Source: Paraburkholderia sp. UYCP14C (lineage in GTDB: Bacteria > Pseudomonadota > Gammaproteobacteria > Burkholderiales > Burkholderiaceae). From it: a stretch of 63,082 bases of DNA. This document shows, piece by piece, positions 1 through 9,403 of the stretch. Every line of letters begins with the position of its first letter. The first letter of the stretch is position 1. Location: NCBI RefSeq assembly GCF_004197395.1, contig NZ_SELS01000055.1, positions 1-63,082 of the forward strand. Direction: 5' to 3'. A program made the translations under genes and the position numbers. The notes below the pieces were generated by a model. That model made no database searches. It saw nothing but the letters and a program-made list of their open reading frames with translations, and was not told the DNA's origin.

Positions 1-35
1 CCGACGCATAATCCGCTCGTCCTGCCTGGGGGAAT

Positions 36-434
36 TTAGCCGCCCGCAAGTGGAGGAGTTTGAACTGCCCATCGGGGGGTGAGCGTCTTCAGACGGGCCG
101 CCTCGTGCGCGATCCGCGTCGCCTGCTGCAGCCATTCGTCGCTGCGGGCGTTCGCGGCGTCGAGCGACGCCTGCAACGTGTCGCGATCGTGCGCGCACTG
201 CTCGGCCTGCGCGCGCAGATCGGCGAGCGTCGCCTCCAGCGCGGTGCGCTCGCTGCTGGCCTGCTCAGCGAGTCGGACCGCCGCGTCGAGTTGCTGCTAG
301 ACGGTGTGCCGCGCGAGCGCATCGACACGCTGCGCTTCTGCGCCGGCGCGAAGCTTGCGGCGATAAACGATGCCGGTGGCGAATGCGCAGACGATACCGC
401 CAACCCCTGCCGCCAGAAGATAACTTTCAAGCAC
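36..434 (-). pseudogene. Small membrane/coiled-coil protein, interrupted by TAG
   Basis: A 133-codon frame starts at a GTG at 434, preceded by a GGAG-like ribosome site, and ends at TAA (36-38). Codon 46 (297-299) is TAG, so a normal ribosome would make only 45 residues. Before the stop there is one hydrophobic segment (about residues 5-24) followed by a basic stretch, YRRKLR. After it the same frame continues as a long Glu/Ala/Gln-rich helix likely to form a coiled coil, as in small cytoplasmic-membrane proteins. The gene lies 37 bases after the histidine kinase gene and probably shares its transcript. Function is not recognised. The continuing protein-like frame argues that the stop is a point mutation, a sequencing error or a read-through codon rather than a true gene end. 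Confidence 0.55.
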
Positions 435-471
435 GACCTGCTCCCATCGCTTCGTTCAATCCGTCGGGCCG

Positions 472-2850
472 TCAGCCCGCTACCGCATCCGCGTCACGCT
501 CGCGCGCTGCCTCGGCGGACGCGTCGAGACTGTCCACCGCCCAGTCCTCGGGGAACGACACGACGGTCTGGAAGCGGCGATACTCCGCGCCGCGACGATC
601 GTCGGTGAAACGCAATTCGATGCGGCCATGCTCGCGCCGCACGAAATCGCGCACGGCGTCCATGCCGACGCCGCGGCCCGAAATCTCGCTGACGCTCTGC
701 GCGGTCGAGAAGCCCGAACGGAAGATCAACTCCGCAATCGCTTCGTCGCTGTGCGCGGCATCCGCGTCGATCCAGCCGCGTTCGATCGCGGCGGCACGGA
801 TTTTCGCGAGCGCGAGACCGCGGCCGTCGTCGCTGATGGTGATCTGCAGTGCGTGATGGTCGACGCCCACTTCCAGCTCGATCACGCCGGCCGCGTCCTT
901 GCCGTTCGCGACACGCTCGGCGGCAGGCTCGATGCCGTGGTCGACCGAATTGCGCAGCAGGTGCGTGAACACATTGCGCAGCGTATGGCTGACCTCGCTG
1001 CGCACGCGGTAGCCGTTGTTGTCGATGCTGACGACCGGCGCTGCCTTGCCGAGTTCGGCCGCTAGAGACGGCAGCGATTCGAACACGCCCGCGAGCGCTT
1101 CGTAGATCGACTCGGTACCCAGCAGACGCAGCTCCCGCTGCAACGATTCGCGCATCGACACGAGTGCGTCCCGGTCGGCCGGATCGGCGCTTTCGAGCAG
1201 GTCCAACTGCTTCTGGATCAACTCGCGATCGACCATCAGGTAGCGATCCACCGCGCCGCTCTGGCCCGGGCCCTTGCGGCCGAGGCTCACCTCGTTGATC
1301 GTCGCGTAGGTTTCGAGCGCGGCCTTCACGCGCTGCAGATCCTCGATCAGAAGCTGCTGGTCCCACGTCTCGCTGTTGTCCGCACGGCGCAACGCGTCGT
1401 AGCGCTGCTCGGTTTCGTGGACGATGCCGGTCAGATGCTGAAGGCTGTAGGTGCGCGCATTGCCCTTGACGGTGTGCATGTTGCGGAACAGCTCGGCGAC
1501 AGCTTCGTGGCTCGGCTCGTGATGCTGACGGATGATGCGTTCGTTCTCGCTGATGAAGCCCGTCGCGCTTTCGACGAAGTGATGGAACTTCTCCTGACTC
1601 ACCGCGAGAATCTCGCCGATCATTTCCAGCCGGCGCTTCTGTTCGCCGGCCTCGGCCGCGAGCGCGCGCAGTTCGGTCACATCGCGCACGCACAGCATCA
1701 GACGCAGCACGACGTCGTGTTCGTCGGTGATGGCCGACCAGCTCAGGTCGAGCGTCTTCACGCGGCCATCGGCCATCGGCTTCGCGATCTCGTTGACGAG
1801 CAGGTGCTGATTGAACTCGAAGTTCATGCTGTCTTCACCGATACATGCCTGCAGCGCGGCTTCGATCTGCGAGAGCTCGTCGCTGTTGATATCGGTGCCG
1901 CCGAACACGAGATCGAGCAACGGACGGCCCGCGATCTCCTAGGTCTCGAAGATGGCTTCGAGATAGGCGGAGTACTCCGGATGCACGACCACGCCTTCGA
2001 CCACCGTCAGAATGCCCTGCTGCATGTTTTGCAGCATCGCCTGGATATCGGCGGTCTTCTGCTTCAACTGCAGCGAGCTTTGCTGGATCTTCTCGATCAT
2101 GCCGTTGAACGCGACGATCGAATGGCCGATCTCGTCCATGCGGCCGACCGGCACGCGGCGCGTGAAGTCCTGGCTCGCCGCGATCTCGCTCATCTCCACC
2201 TGCATGCGGCTCAGCGGACTGGTGATCTGGCGATACAGCAGCGCGCTGATCAACAGCAGCACGACGATGGCCGCGCCGGTCGCGGCGCCGATCGCCGTCG
2301 TCGTGGTGGCGAGCGCGCTGTTCAGGTCGTCGATCGCGGCGTCCTTCTGACGGTTCTTTTCGATCCGCAGCGTCTCGACGATGCCTTCGAGTTCGTCGCG
2401 GTATTGCGCGACGTTCGCGAACAGATACGCCTGCGCCAGATCGTTCTTGCCGTCGGCCTTCATCTTCGCGGTGTCGTTGACCGCGTTGAAATAATTCGCG
2501 AGGCTCTCGCGCGCCTGGCTCACGAGACCGGTTTGGGCCTGGCCTTGCGCGGCCTTAGCCTGCACGTCGAGCGCCGCCTGCAGCGACGCTTCCTTGCTCT
2601 TCAGCAGGTCTTGCGCCTGCGAGACCATGTTCGCGTCGGGCGCGTAGACGAGCGTCATCATCGCGAGCTGAACGTCCTTGAGCTGCGACACGAGGTCCGC
2701 CGACGCGAGCGCGCTCGGCACCACGCCTTGGGTCACCTGCCTGACGTTGGCGGCGCTGTTGCGGGTCTGAAGCACGGCGTATCCACCAATGGCGGATAGC
2801 GCGACGAGCATCAGAATGACGAGTAGCGTGATGCGGTGACGGATGGTCAT
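472..2850 (-). pseudogene. HAMP-PAS-Hpt-HATPase sensor kinase, interrupted by TAG
   Basis: One 793-codon frame from ATG 2850 to TGA 472 with TAG at codon 304 (1939-1941). Residues 8-28 and about 186-206 are membrane helices flanking a helical periplasmic sensor region. HAMP follows (about 207-258), then a PAS-like segment that spans the stop. An Hpt domain has its phospho-accepting His in HTVKGNARTYSL (about residue 459). The ATPase region has N box HLLRNSVDHGIE (about 630), G1 DDGRG (about 675) and G2 GRGVGM (about 726). The layout resembles CheA without its P2 and CheW-like domains, so it is probably a phosphorelay sensor kinase. As written, only the 303-residue membrane sensor half would be made, and no good internal start follows the stop. 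No response regulator is adjacent. The upstream in-frame extension to 2976 is rejected because the membrane helix starts right at the chosen ATG. Confidence 0.75.
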
Positions 2851-3176
2851 CTGAGAATCCCCGAGGTCTGAAAATACAAGGTCCCCGCTTTGAGCGGGAC
2901 GCCCGTGTGTTTTTGTGCTTTCGGGCGCGGGGATTATCGTCGCGAATGTGTGACGTAAACGTGACGGAAAGGACACCAGTCGCCACGTTTTGAGGATTTG
3001 AAAAATATCGCCGAAAAATTCCGGCTAAGGGCTGATCCGGGCTCAAGTTCAACAGAAACGTGCCGTTATTTACGGCCTATTTTTTCTGAAGCCCTGCGGC
3101 GGCATGAACACGAGGCCTGGACGCAAGGGTCCGTGCCTCGCTTTTTTTTATCCGATTGAAGCGCCGCCGTGGTGCC
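2851..3176. other. Intergenic region between bceK and the kinase gene
   Basis: No gene is supported here. On the kinase side there is a short hairpin (GTCCCGCT/AGCGGGAC, 2881-2900) in what would be the kinase 5' leader. A small palindrome GCCGT-tattt-ACGGC (3062-3076) is followed on the plus strand by a T run, and a stronger plus-strand terminator follows at 3111-3149. I cannot see a minus-strand intrinsic terminator for the end of the bce operon. Confidence 0.6.
3111..3149 (+). terminator. Orphan intrinsic terminator
   Basis: CGAGGC pairs with GCCTCG (3111-3116 and 3135-3140), with an inner TGGAC/GGTCC-type pairing, followed by eight T residues (3142-3149). The polarity serves plus-strand transcription, yet both flanking genes are on the minus strand. 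It may end an unannotated small RNA. Confidence 0.6.
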
Positions 3177-4343
3177 TCAATGCAGCGCGTCCCCCGCAAT
3201 CGCCTCGGCATAGACCGCCGCGACCCGCTTCGCGATCACCGCATTATCGAAGTGCTCACGCGCATAGCGGCGGCATGCGTCCGCATCGGGCAGCTTCAGC
3301 GTGCCGTTCAGCGCGCCGGCGAGACCCGCGGCGATCGCCTGAGCGCCGGTCTCCGGCAACACCAGATCGGGCGACAGGCCCGCCACCGCCTCCGGCAATC
3401 CGCCGACCGGCGTCACCAGCACCGGCGTGCCGGATGCCAGCGATTCGACCGTGATGAGCCCGAAACCCTCCAGCGCGACGGTCGGCACGACGCTGATATT
3501 GGCCGCGCGATACAGCGCCGCCAGATGCTGATCGGGCACGAAGCCGAGCAGCTTCACGTTGTGCTCGAGCCCCGCGTCGGCGATGCGCGCCTGCAGTTCG
3601 CTTTCGAGCCGGCCCTTACCCGCGATCAGCAGCAGCACGTCGGGCGAGGTGCGTTTCACCAGCTTCACCGCATCGATCAGATCTTCGAGGCCCATGCGCC
3701 GCACCAGCCTTCGCACCGCCAGCACGATCGGCCGATCCTGCGGCAATTGCAGACGCAGACGTGCCTCGGCCTGCGTGATCGGCAGATTGAACTGCTCGAC
3801 GTCGACGCAGCCCGGCACCACGCGCACGCGCTCCGGCGAGATGCCGTAGCGCGCCGTCAGAATCTTGCCGAACGCGTCGGACAGCACGATCAGCCGCGAT
3901 GAACGCGCGTACACCGACTGCTCCAGATAACGCTTCGCGCGCTGGCCGAGCGAATCGGCGCCTTCGACGTGGCTCTCATCGGCCCACGGTCCCTGAAAAT
4001 GCGACACCTGCGGAATGCCGCGCGTCACGTCGAGGCCCGGAAACGTATAGAGCGCGAAGTGCGACGAAATCACGTCGGGCCGCGACGCGCGGATTTCCTG
4101 CCGCAGCGCGCGGCGTGCCGCCATCAGCCGCAGCGGCAGCGATTGCGCGGCGGAGCCGAAGCCGTTGATCGCACCGTTGGTATCGGCCGCGACTTTCGGC
4201 GAGCCGGCGACCACGCCGCGCACCGCGACGCCCGCGCCGGGCAATGCGCCGACCAGTGAGTAATACATGCGGTCGAGGCCGCCCGCGCGTTCGGGAAACC
4301 AGTGCATCCCGATCTGCAGTGATTTGATTGAGCCAGTCGTCAT
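3177..4343 (-). CDS. bceK: Glycosyltransferase family 4 (BceK-type)
   Basis: A 388-residue GT-B fold glycosyltransferase, cytoplasmic or membrane-associated. Its predicted role is to add one sugar to the lipid-linked cepacian repeat unit. The N-terminus IGMHWFPERAGGLDR is the usual acceptor-domain start with its glycine loop. The C-terminal donor-binding domain has LEGFGLITVESLASGTPV (about residues 285-305), the EX7E-like motif of GT4 enzymes. It is the last gene of the leftward exopolysaccharide operon, 90 bases after bceJ. The name rests on gene order (F-G-H-I-J-K), and the exact sugar linkage cannot be read from sequence. The start ATG at 4343 has only a weak G-rich ribosome site. Confidence 0.75.
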   Translation of the reverse strand: MTTGSIKSLQIGMHWFPERAGGLDRMYYSLVGALPGAGVAVRGVVAGSPKVAADTNGAINGFGSAAQSLPLRLMAARRALRQEIRASRPDVISSHFALYTFPGLDVTRGIPQVSHFQGPWADESHVEGADSLGQRAKRYLEQSVYARSSRLIVLSDAFGKILTARYGISPERVRVVPGCVDVEQFNLPITQAEARLRLQLPQDRPIVLAVRRLVRRMGLEDLIDAVKLVKRTSPDVLLLIAGKGRLESELQARIADAGLEHNVKLLGFVPDQHLAALYRAANISVVPTVALEGFGLITVESLASGTPVLVTPVGGLPEAVAGLSPDLVLPETGAQAIAAGLAGALNGTLKLPDADACRRYAREHFDNAVIAKRVAAVYAEAIAGDALH

Positions 4344-4433
4344 GATGGTGTGCCCCTGTGTGGTGCTGCGTGTTGCTGTGTGTTGCTTGCGGTGAGTTGC
4401 CGTGTCGATGCGTGGATCGCGCGCTCAGCGCGT

Positions 4434-5663
4434 TCATTCCACGCTCTCTTGTCCGGCCAGATGGTTCAGCGTCAACGCATCGTTCTGCGCGACGACGCCG
4501 GCTTCCGTCTTGCTGCGGCGGCGGTTTTCCTGCTGCCCGGCCAGTTGCCGGTACAGCGCGATGTATTGCGCGGCCATGCGCGCCCAGCCGAAGCCGGTTG
4601 CCAGCTCGCTCGCGGCCTGGCCCATCGCGCGGCGCGCGGTGTCGTCGCCGGCAAGTTGCGCGACCGCGCCGGCGAGCGCCTGCGGGTCGTCGGGATCGTC
4701 GAGCACGATGCCGCACTCGGGCGTGATGATCTCGGCGCCGCCCGCGGTGCGCGCGGTCACGACGGGCAGCCCCGCGGCCATCGCTTCGAGCAGCGACAGA
4801 CTCATCGCTTCGTAGCGCGACGGGAACACGAACGCGTCGACCGAATGCATCAGCACCGGCATTTCCTTCACGAGCCCGAGAAAATGCACGCGATGCGCGA
4901 TGCCGAGCGCCTTCGCCTCGTCCGGATACGGACTGCCCGGCAAAAAGCCGGCCACCGCGATCTGCACGTGCTCGGGCAGATGCTTCAACGCGGCGAGCAC
5001 GGTGCCGAGATTCTTGCGCGGCGTGCGCAGATCGCCGACGAACAGCAGCAGGAACGCAGCGCCCGGCAAGCCGAACTTCGCCCGATCGCCGCTCGCGGCC
5101 GCGAAGCCCTGGGTGTCGACGCCGTTGTAGATCACGTCCACGCGATTGCGCGGCGTGAGGCCGATCGCGCGGATTTCGTCGGCGACCTTCTGCGACACCG
5201 CGGTGATCACCTTCGAGCGCCGGTATGCCCAGCGCTCCAGCAACGCGTTGCAGCGCGTATAGACCGACTGGTAAGCGGACCACACGCCCTTCGTCAGGCC
5301 GAACGGGTAGTACTTGCTCGCGTACCAGCCGCTATGGACGAAATGCGAGGTATTGACGTCGGCGCGCATCCACGTGATGAAGCCGTTCACGTGCAGCACG
5401 TCGTAGTCGCGGCGATGCGCGCGCAGCCACAGCGCGCTCTTGAGTGCGAACACTTGCTGGCGCAGCAGATTGGTCGGCCACCAGCGGCCGATCTTCACCG
5501 GCGCCCAGCGCACGTGCGGATGCGCGAGCAGCTCCGGCGCCACGTGCGACGCGACCAGCGTCACGCGGATGTTCTCGTCGAGCGCCGCGCGCGCGATCTC
5601 GTGATTGACGCGCCCCTGGCCGTCGTTATGGCGCACTACATGCGTGACAATGGCGACTCTCAA
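4434..5663 (-). CDS. bceJ: Glycosyltransferase family 4 (BceJ-type)
   Basis: A 409-residue GT-B glycosyltransferase. The N-terminus RVAIVTHVV is the first strand of the acceptor domain. The donor domain carries LLFVGDLRTPRKNL (about 215) and SRYEAMSLSLLEAMAAGLPV (about 305), the typical GT4 signature. I chose the TTG at 5663: it follows GGAGG by six bases and overlaps the bceI stop in the four bases TTGA, which fits translational coupling. Longer frames reaching 5891 read through the end of bceI and give non-protein-like sequence. Predicted role is transfer of a sugar to the cepacian repeat unit on undecaprenyl diphosphate. Confidence 0.78.
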   Translation of the reverse strand: MRVAIVTHVVRHNDGQGRVNHEIARAALDENIRVTLVASHVAPELLAHPHVRWAPVKIGRWWPTNLLRQQVFALKSALWLRAHRRDYDVLHVNGFITWMRADVNTSHFVHSGWYASKYYPFGLTKGVWSAYQSVYTRCNALLERWAYRRSKVITAVSQKVADEIRAIGLTPRNRVDVIYNGVDTQGFAAASGDRAKFGLPGAAFLLLFVGDLRTPRKNLGTVLAALKHLPEHVQIAVAGFLPGSPYPDEAKALGIAHRVHFLGLVKEMPVLMHSVDAFVFPSRYEAMSLSLLEAMAAGLPVVTARTAGGAEIITPECGIVLDDPDDPQALAGAVAQLAGDDTARRAMGQAASELATGFGWARMAAQYIALYRQLAGQQENRRRSKTEAGVVAQNDALTLNHLAGQESVE

Positions 5664-7162
5664 TCCGTGCCTCCGTGGGTAAATAGCGTGCGTCTGCGGT
5701 TCATTTTTTCGTAGTGGACCGCGGAAAGAATCGAAAAGGCGCTCATGAAGAGCAGCAGGCCGCCGGTGCCGACCAGCGAGTTCGTGAATACGAGCATCGC
5801 GAAGGTCGCGAGACACAGGCTCAGGCACGCGGAGACGAACTTGTCGTCGCGCAGCCTGAACGATGCGAGCACCGCGCGCATCAGCAGCCACACGATGCCG
5901 GACATGTACAGCAACGTGCCGGGCCAGCCGAGCACGAACGGAATGTTCATCACGCCGCTGTCGAAGTTGCCGTACTGGCCGAGCTGGCCGCCGTCGTTCG
6001 AGAGCTTCGTCGAGGTGCCGGTCGCGCCCATGCCCTCGCCCGACACGTCGGTAAACGCGGTCTTCGCGAAGGTCGCGTAGAACTCGTTACGGGCCGCGTA
6101 GCTCTGGTCGTCGTGCAGATTGACGATCGTGTTCAGCCGCGCCTGCATCCGCTCGGCCACCGGGCCGACCGCGAGCAGCGGCACGCAGAAGCCGGCCAGC
6201 AGCACCGCGCTCGCGACGATGCGCACGCGCACCTTGTTGTTCGACTTCACCAGTTGAATCAGCAGCGCGATGACCCAGCCGCCCCACGTCGAGCGCACGA
6301 GGCTGAGCGCAAACGAGAAGAAGCCGAGGCCGGCGGCGATCCAGCGCACGCGGTGCTGCGCGGCCATCACGTAAACCATCGCGCCCATCATCGCGAACGC
6401 GAACGGGCCCGACGAATTCATCGTGCTGAACACGCGCACGCCCATCGGCACCGGGTCGCCCTGCGAGTTCATCTGCGAGCCGAGCATCCACAGCGCGTCC
6501 CACGGCGGCATGATGAAAAACTGGATCAGGCCGTAGCCGCCCATCACCAGCATGCCCCAGATGAACGTGTTGATGATCGTGTCGCGGTACTGCGGATACT
6601 GGCGCGTGTGCGCCATGATGTGAAAGCCGATCAGGATCGGATAGAGCCAGTTCGCGAGGTCGTAGGTGGCCGCGAGCGGGCCGCTCGACATCACGCCGAT
6701 CAGGAACGCGTAGACAAGGCCGAGCAGGATCAGCAGCACGGGCAAACCGCGCCGCTGCGCGAGCAGCCGGTAGTAGCGCAGCAGCGACAGCCCGCTGATC
6801 ATCGTGACCGCGAGCGGCGCGACCTGGATCAGGCTGGTCGGCGTGAACGCGCCCTTCGACCAGTCGGCGAGACGCCGCACTTCAGGGCTCAGGAACCACA
6901 GCCACCACATGAAGCCGATGTAACGCGCCGGGCTCCTGAAGTACAGCCACAGGCCCGTCAGGATCGCGAGCACCGGAAACGCGAGCGTGAGCACCGTGCC
7001 CTGGTGCGCGACGATCAGCACCGCGGTGATCAGCCACAGCAACAGCGGCGGCAGCCATTCCCGCGGGCCCCCGGACAGCAGCCCGCTTGCGGCGTTTTTT
7101 GCGCGGCCGGCGTTGGCCGCGCCGTTCGGCGGCAGTGGGTTCGCGCGTGGAATCGTCGACAT
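5660..7162 (-). CDS. bceI: Polysaccharide polymerase / O-antigen ligase family (BceI-type)
   Basis: A 500-residue integral membrane protein with about 10-12 hydrophobic segments, beginning near residue 33 (WLPPLLLWLITAVLIVAH). A large periplasmic loop and the motif VRSTWGGWVIAL (about 287) are typical of the Wzy/WaaL family. In the Wzy-dependent route it would join flipped cepacian repeat units in the periplasm. It starts three bases after the bceH stop, with GGAGG inside the end of bceH, and its own stop overlaps the bceJ start. It is placed exactly where bceI lies in known cepacian operons. Confidence 0.8.
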   Translation of the reverse strand: MSTIPRANPLPPNGAANAGRAKNAASGLLSGGPREWLPPLLLWLITAVLIVAHQGTVLTLAFPVLAILTGLWLYFRSPARYIGFMWWLWFLSPEVRRLADWSKGAFTPTSLIQVAPLAVTMISGLSLLRYYRLLAQRRGLPVLLILLGLVYAFLIGVMSSGPLAATYDLANWLYPILIGFHIMAHTRQYPQYRDTIINTFIWGMLVMGGYGLIQFFIMPPWDALWMLGSQMNSQGDPVPMGVRVFSTMNSSGPFAFAMMGAMVYVMAAQHRVRWIAAGLGFFSFALSLVRSTWGGWVIALLIQLVKSNNKVRVRIVASAVLLAGFCVPLLAVGPVAERMQARLNTIVNLHDDQSYAARNEFYATFAKTAFTDVSGEGMGATGTSTKLSNDGGQLGQYGNFDSGVMNIPFVLGWPGTLLYMSGIVWLLMRAVLASFRLRDDKFVSACLSLCLATFAMLVFTNSLVGTGGLLLFMSAFSILSAVHYEKMNRRRTLFTHGGTD

Positions 7163-7165
7163 CGC

Positions 7166-8374
7166 TTACAGGCCTCCGCGCGATTCGCGCGCGGGTGCGC
7201 CGCGTTGAGCTTCACGCGGCTGCGTGGCGCGAGCCGGAGCGTGCGTGGCGGCTTGCGCGGGCGTAGCCGGGTAGGCGCTCGCGCTCGCCTGTCCCCGCGC
7301 GCTGAGCATCTCGCGGGTGATCCGCACGTGCTGCATCGCGTAGTGCTGCGTGGTCAGATCGCGCGCGAGCAGACCCGCTGCCGCTGCCTGCGCCTGGCGC
7401 AGCGCCTCGTGCGGAGCGGCGGCGAGCCGATCGACCGCGTCGCGCAGCGCCTGCGGATCGAACGGCGGCACGTAGGCGGCTTCGTCGGCGGGAAAATAAT
7501 CGCGCAGCGCGCCGACGTCGGTCGCAATCATCGGCTTGCCGACCGCCGCCGCTTCGAGCATCACGGTGATGCCCGACGCGTGCGAGTTCGGCCGCAGCGG
7601 TACGACGATCACGTCGGCCCAGTCGTACAGTTCGTGCTGCTTCCTGATGCCCGAGAACAGCGCGATCTCCACATTCGACGCGCGCAGCGACGCCGGAATA
7701 CGCCGCCGCGTCGCGAGCTTCACCGTGTAGCGCGGATCGTTGCCGAACGCCTTGATCAGCGTCTCCCAGTCGCGGTCGCGATCGTTGCCGATCGCCGCGA
7801 TGCGCAGCGGCGTGCGCGGCGTCCACTGCGTCGGCGGGACGACCGGGAAGTCGCGGGTGTTCACGCCGTACAGCAGCGGCGTCGCGTCGCGCTGAAAATA
7901 GTCCCGGCACAATTCGGCGTTTTCGCTCGCGAGCGTGGTCAGCCGATCCGCGCGCGTCATCAGCTTGCGATACAGCCAGCTGCGCACGATGCCGTACGAC
8001 GGCCACTTGTCGAGCAGCCACACGCTTTGCGCGAGCAGCAGCGGCGACGCGCCCGGCCCGCCCTTGCGCCCGCACAGCAGCAGCATCAGCGCGGCGGACA
8101 GCCACTCCTGCTCGGTATGCGTCCAGATCACGTCCGAGCGCAGCATCTCCGCGCGATTGCGCCACGTATGGATGAAATCGAAGCCGAGCGCGGCCTTCAG
8201 CGCGCGCCGCACGAGCCGCACGGGCCGGCTTTCGCGCGCGTCCTGCGAATAGCTCAGCGCGAATGCTTCGGACTGCGCATGGTGATAACCGTACAGGCAG
8301 CCGATATCGTCGCCCTTGCGATAAAAGCGCGGATCGGCGCCGTAAAACAGATGAACGTGAACCTTCGTACTCAT
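7166..8374 (-). CDS. bceH: Glycosyltransferase (BceH-type)
   Basis: A 402-residue GT-B-like transferase. The region with NSHASGITVMLEAAAVGKPM (about 265-285) is the donor-binding motif and resembles family 4/1 enzymes. The last ~45 residues are Ala/Pro/Arg-rich and probably disordered. ATG 8374 follows GGAGTG with good spacing. The gene is 50 bases after bceG and three bases before bceI. The name comes from operon order; donor and acceptor sugars are unknown. Confidence 0.72.
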   Translation of the reverse strand: MSTKVHVHLFYGADPRFYRKGDDIGCLYGYHHAQSEAFALSYSQDARESRPVRLVRRALKAALGFDFIHTWRNRAEMLRSDVIWTHTEQEWLSAALMLLLCGRKGGPGASPLLLAQSVWLLDKWPSYGIVRSWLYRKLMTRADRLTTLASENAELCRDYFQRDATPLLYGVNTRDFPVVPPTQWTPRTPLRIAAIGNDRDRDWETLIKAFGNDPRYTVKLATRRRIPASLRASNVEIALFSGIRKQHELYDWADVIVVPLRPNSHASGITVMLEAAAVGKPMIATDVGALRDYFPADEAAYVPPFDPQALRDAVDRLAAAPHEALRQAQAAAAGLLARDLTTQHYAMQHVRITREMLSARGQASASAYPATPAQAATHAPARATQPREAQRGAPARESRGGL

Positions 8375-8423
8375 GCGGGCACTCCGCTCTGCCGGTGGAA
8401 AGAGGCCTCGTGGCGCATACGCG

Positions 8424-9347
8424 TCACGACAACGCGCGCCGCGCTTCGTGCGCGCCGCCGCGCACCGCGCGCCAGCGCGACAGCTTCAGCGGCGCCTGTT
8501 TCGACAACAGCGCGAGCGCCGCGTGCGTGAGGCCCGGATAAAGCCGCGTGCCGACCAGCGTCCACCACCACCACGCGGTTTCACGGCGCAGCGGCGGCAA
8601 CTGGTCGCGCAGGATCAGATGGAAGTTGAACGCTGCGTTGCGCAGCGCGGCCATCGTCTGCGCGTCGCGTTTGTCGTCGTCGAAACGTTCGGCGGGGAAA
8701 TGATCGACCGCGACCTGCGGGTCGTAGACGAGCTTCCAGCCGGCGTTCTTGACCGCGAGGCTGAACGCCATGTCGTTGTGCACCTGCGCGCCCGCGCCGC
8801 GCAGACGCGCGTCGAAGCGGATCGTGCGCACCGCGTCGCGCCGGTAGCTCATGTTGGCGCCCTTCAGGATGTCGACCTCGCGCGCGGCACCGACGCCCAG
8901 ATGATGATTGCCGATGATCCTGCCGTGCGCGGTTACCTTGCCGACCAGCGGCCGCTCGCCGTCGAGCACGCGGCCTTTTTCGTGCACCCAGTCGCGCCCG
9001 CCCAGCGCACCGAGGCGCGCATCGGCTTCGAACGCGGCCGCGATGCGCTCGACCCAGTCGGGGCGCGGCGCGGCGTCGTCGTCGGTGATCGCGATCACGT
9101 CGCCGCTCGCGGCGTCGAGCCCGCGATTCAGCGCCGCGACCTGGCCGGGTATGTCCACCGGCGCGATCACGAGCGGCAGCCGGCCGCGCGCGGATGGATC
9201 GCGTAGGCACGCATGGGTCGCGTCGTCATCGACGCGTGCGACCACGATCACTTCGTCGGGCGCGCGCGCTTGCCGCTCGAGCGCGGCGAGGCAGCGCGCG
9301 AGATCGGCCGGGCGGCGATAAGTCGGTACCAGTACGGTCACTTTCAT
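8424..9347 (-). CDS. bceG: Glycosyltransferase family 2 (BceG-type)
   Basis: A 307-residue GT-A enzyme. The start MKVTVLVPTYRRPADLARCL is the classical family 2 opening. ITDDDAAPRPDWVERI (about 88-103) holds the DxD metal and nucleotide-sugar site, and KGANMSYRRDAVR (about 166) is the acceptor-side region. ATG 9347 follows GAGGACATCACG. Longer frames extend into non-coding-looking sequence and lose the natural start. Part of the leftward bce operon, predicted to act at the cytoplasmic face on the lipid-linked repeat. Confidence 0.78.
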   Translation of the reverse strand: MKVTVLVPTYRRPADLARCLAALERQARAPDEVIVVARVDDDATHACLRDPSARGRLPLVIAPVDIPGQVAALNRGLDAASGDVIAITDDDAAPRPDWVERIAAAFEADARLGALGGRDWVHEKGRVLDGERPLVGKVTAHGRIIGNHHLGVGAAREVDILKGANMSYRRDAVRTIRFDARLRGAGAQVHNDMAFSLAVKNAGWKLVYDPQVAVDHFPAERFDDDKRDAQTMAALRNAAFNFHLILRDQLPPLRRETAWWWWTLVGTRLYPGLTHAALALLSKQAPLKLSRWRAVRGGAHEARRALS

Positions 9348-9403
9348 CGTGATGTCCTCTATTCCTGTCGTGCACGAGCCGGTGCTGGAGTTCGTGGCCC
9401 GGC

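Noticed and set aside
5714-8530. A 938-codon open frame on the plus strand across bceH, bceI and part of bceG
   Set aside because: It is the antisense of three well-supported genes; its Arg/His-rich composition is the usual shadow in high-GC DNA.
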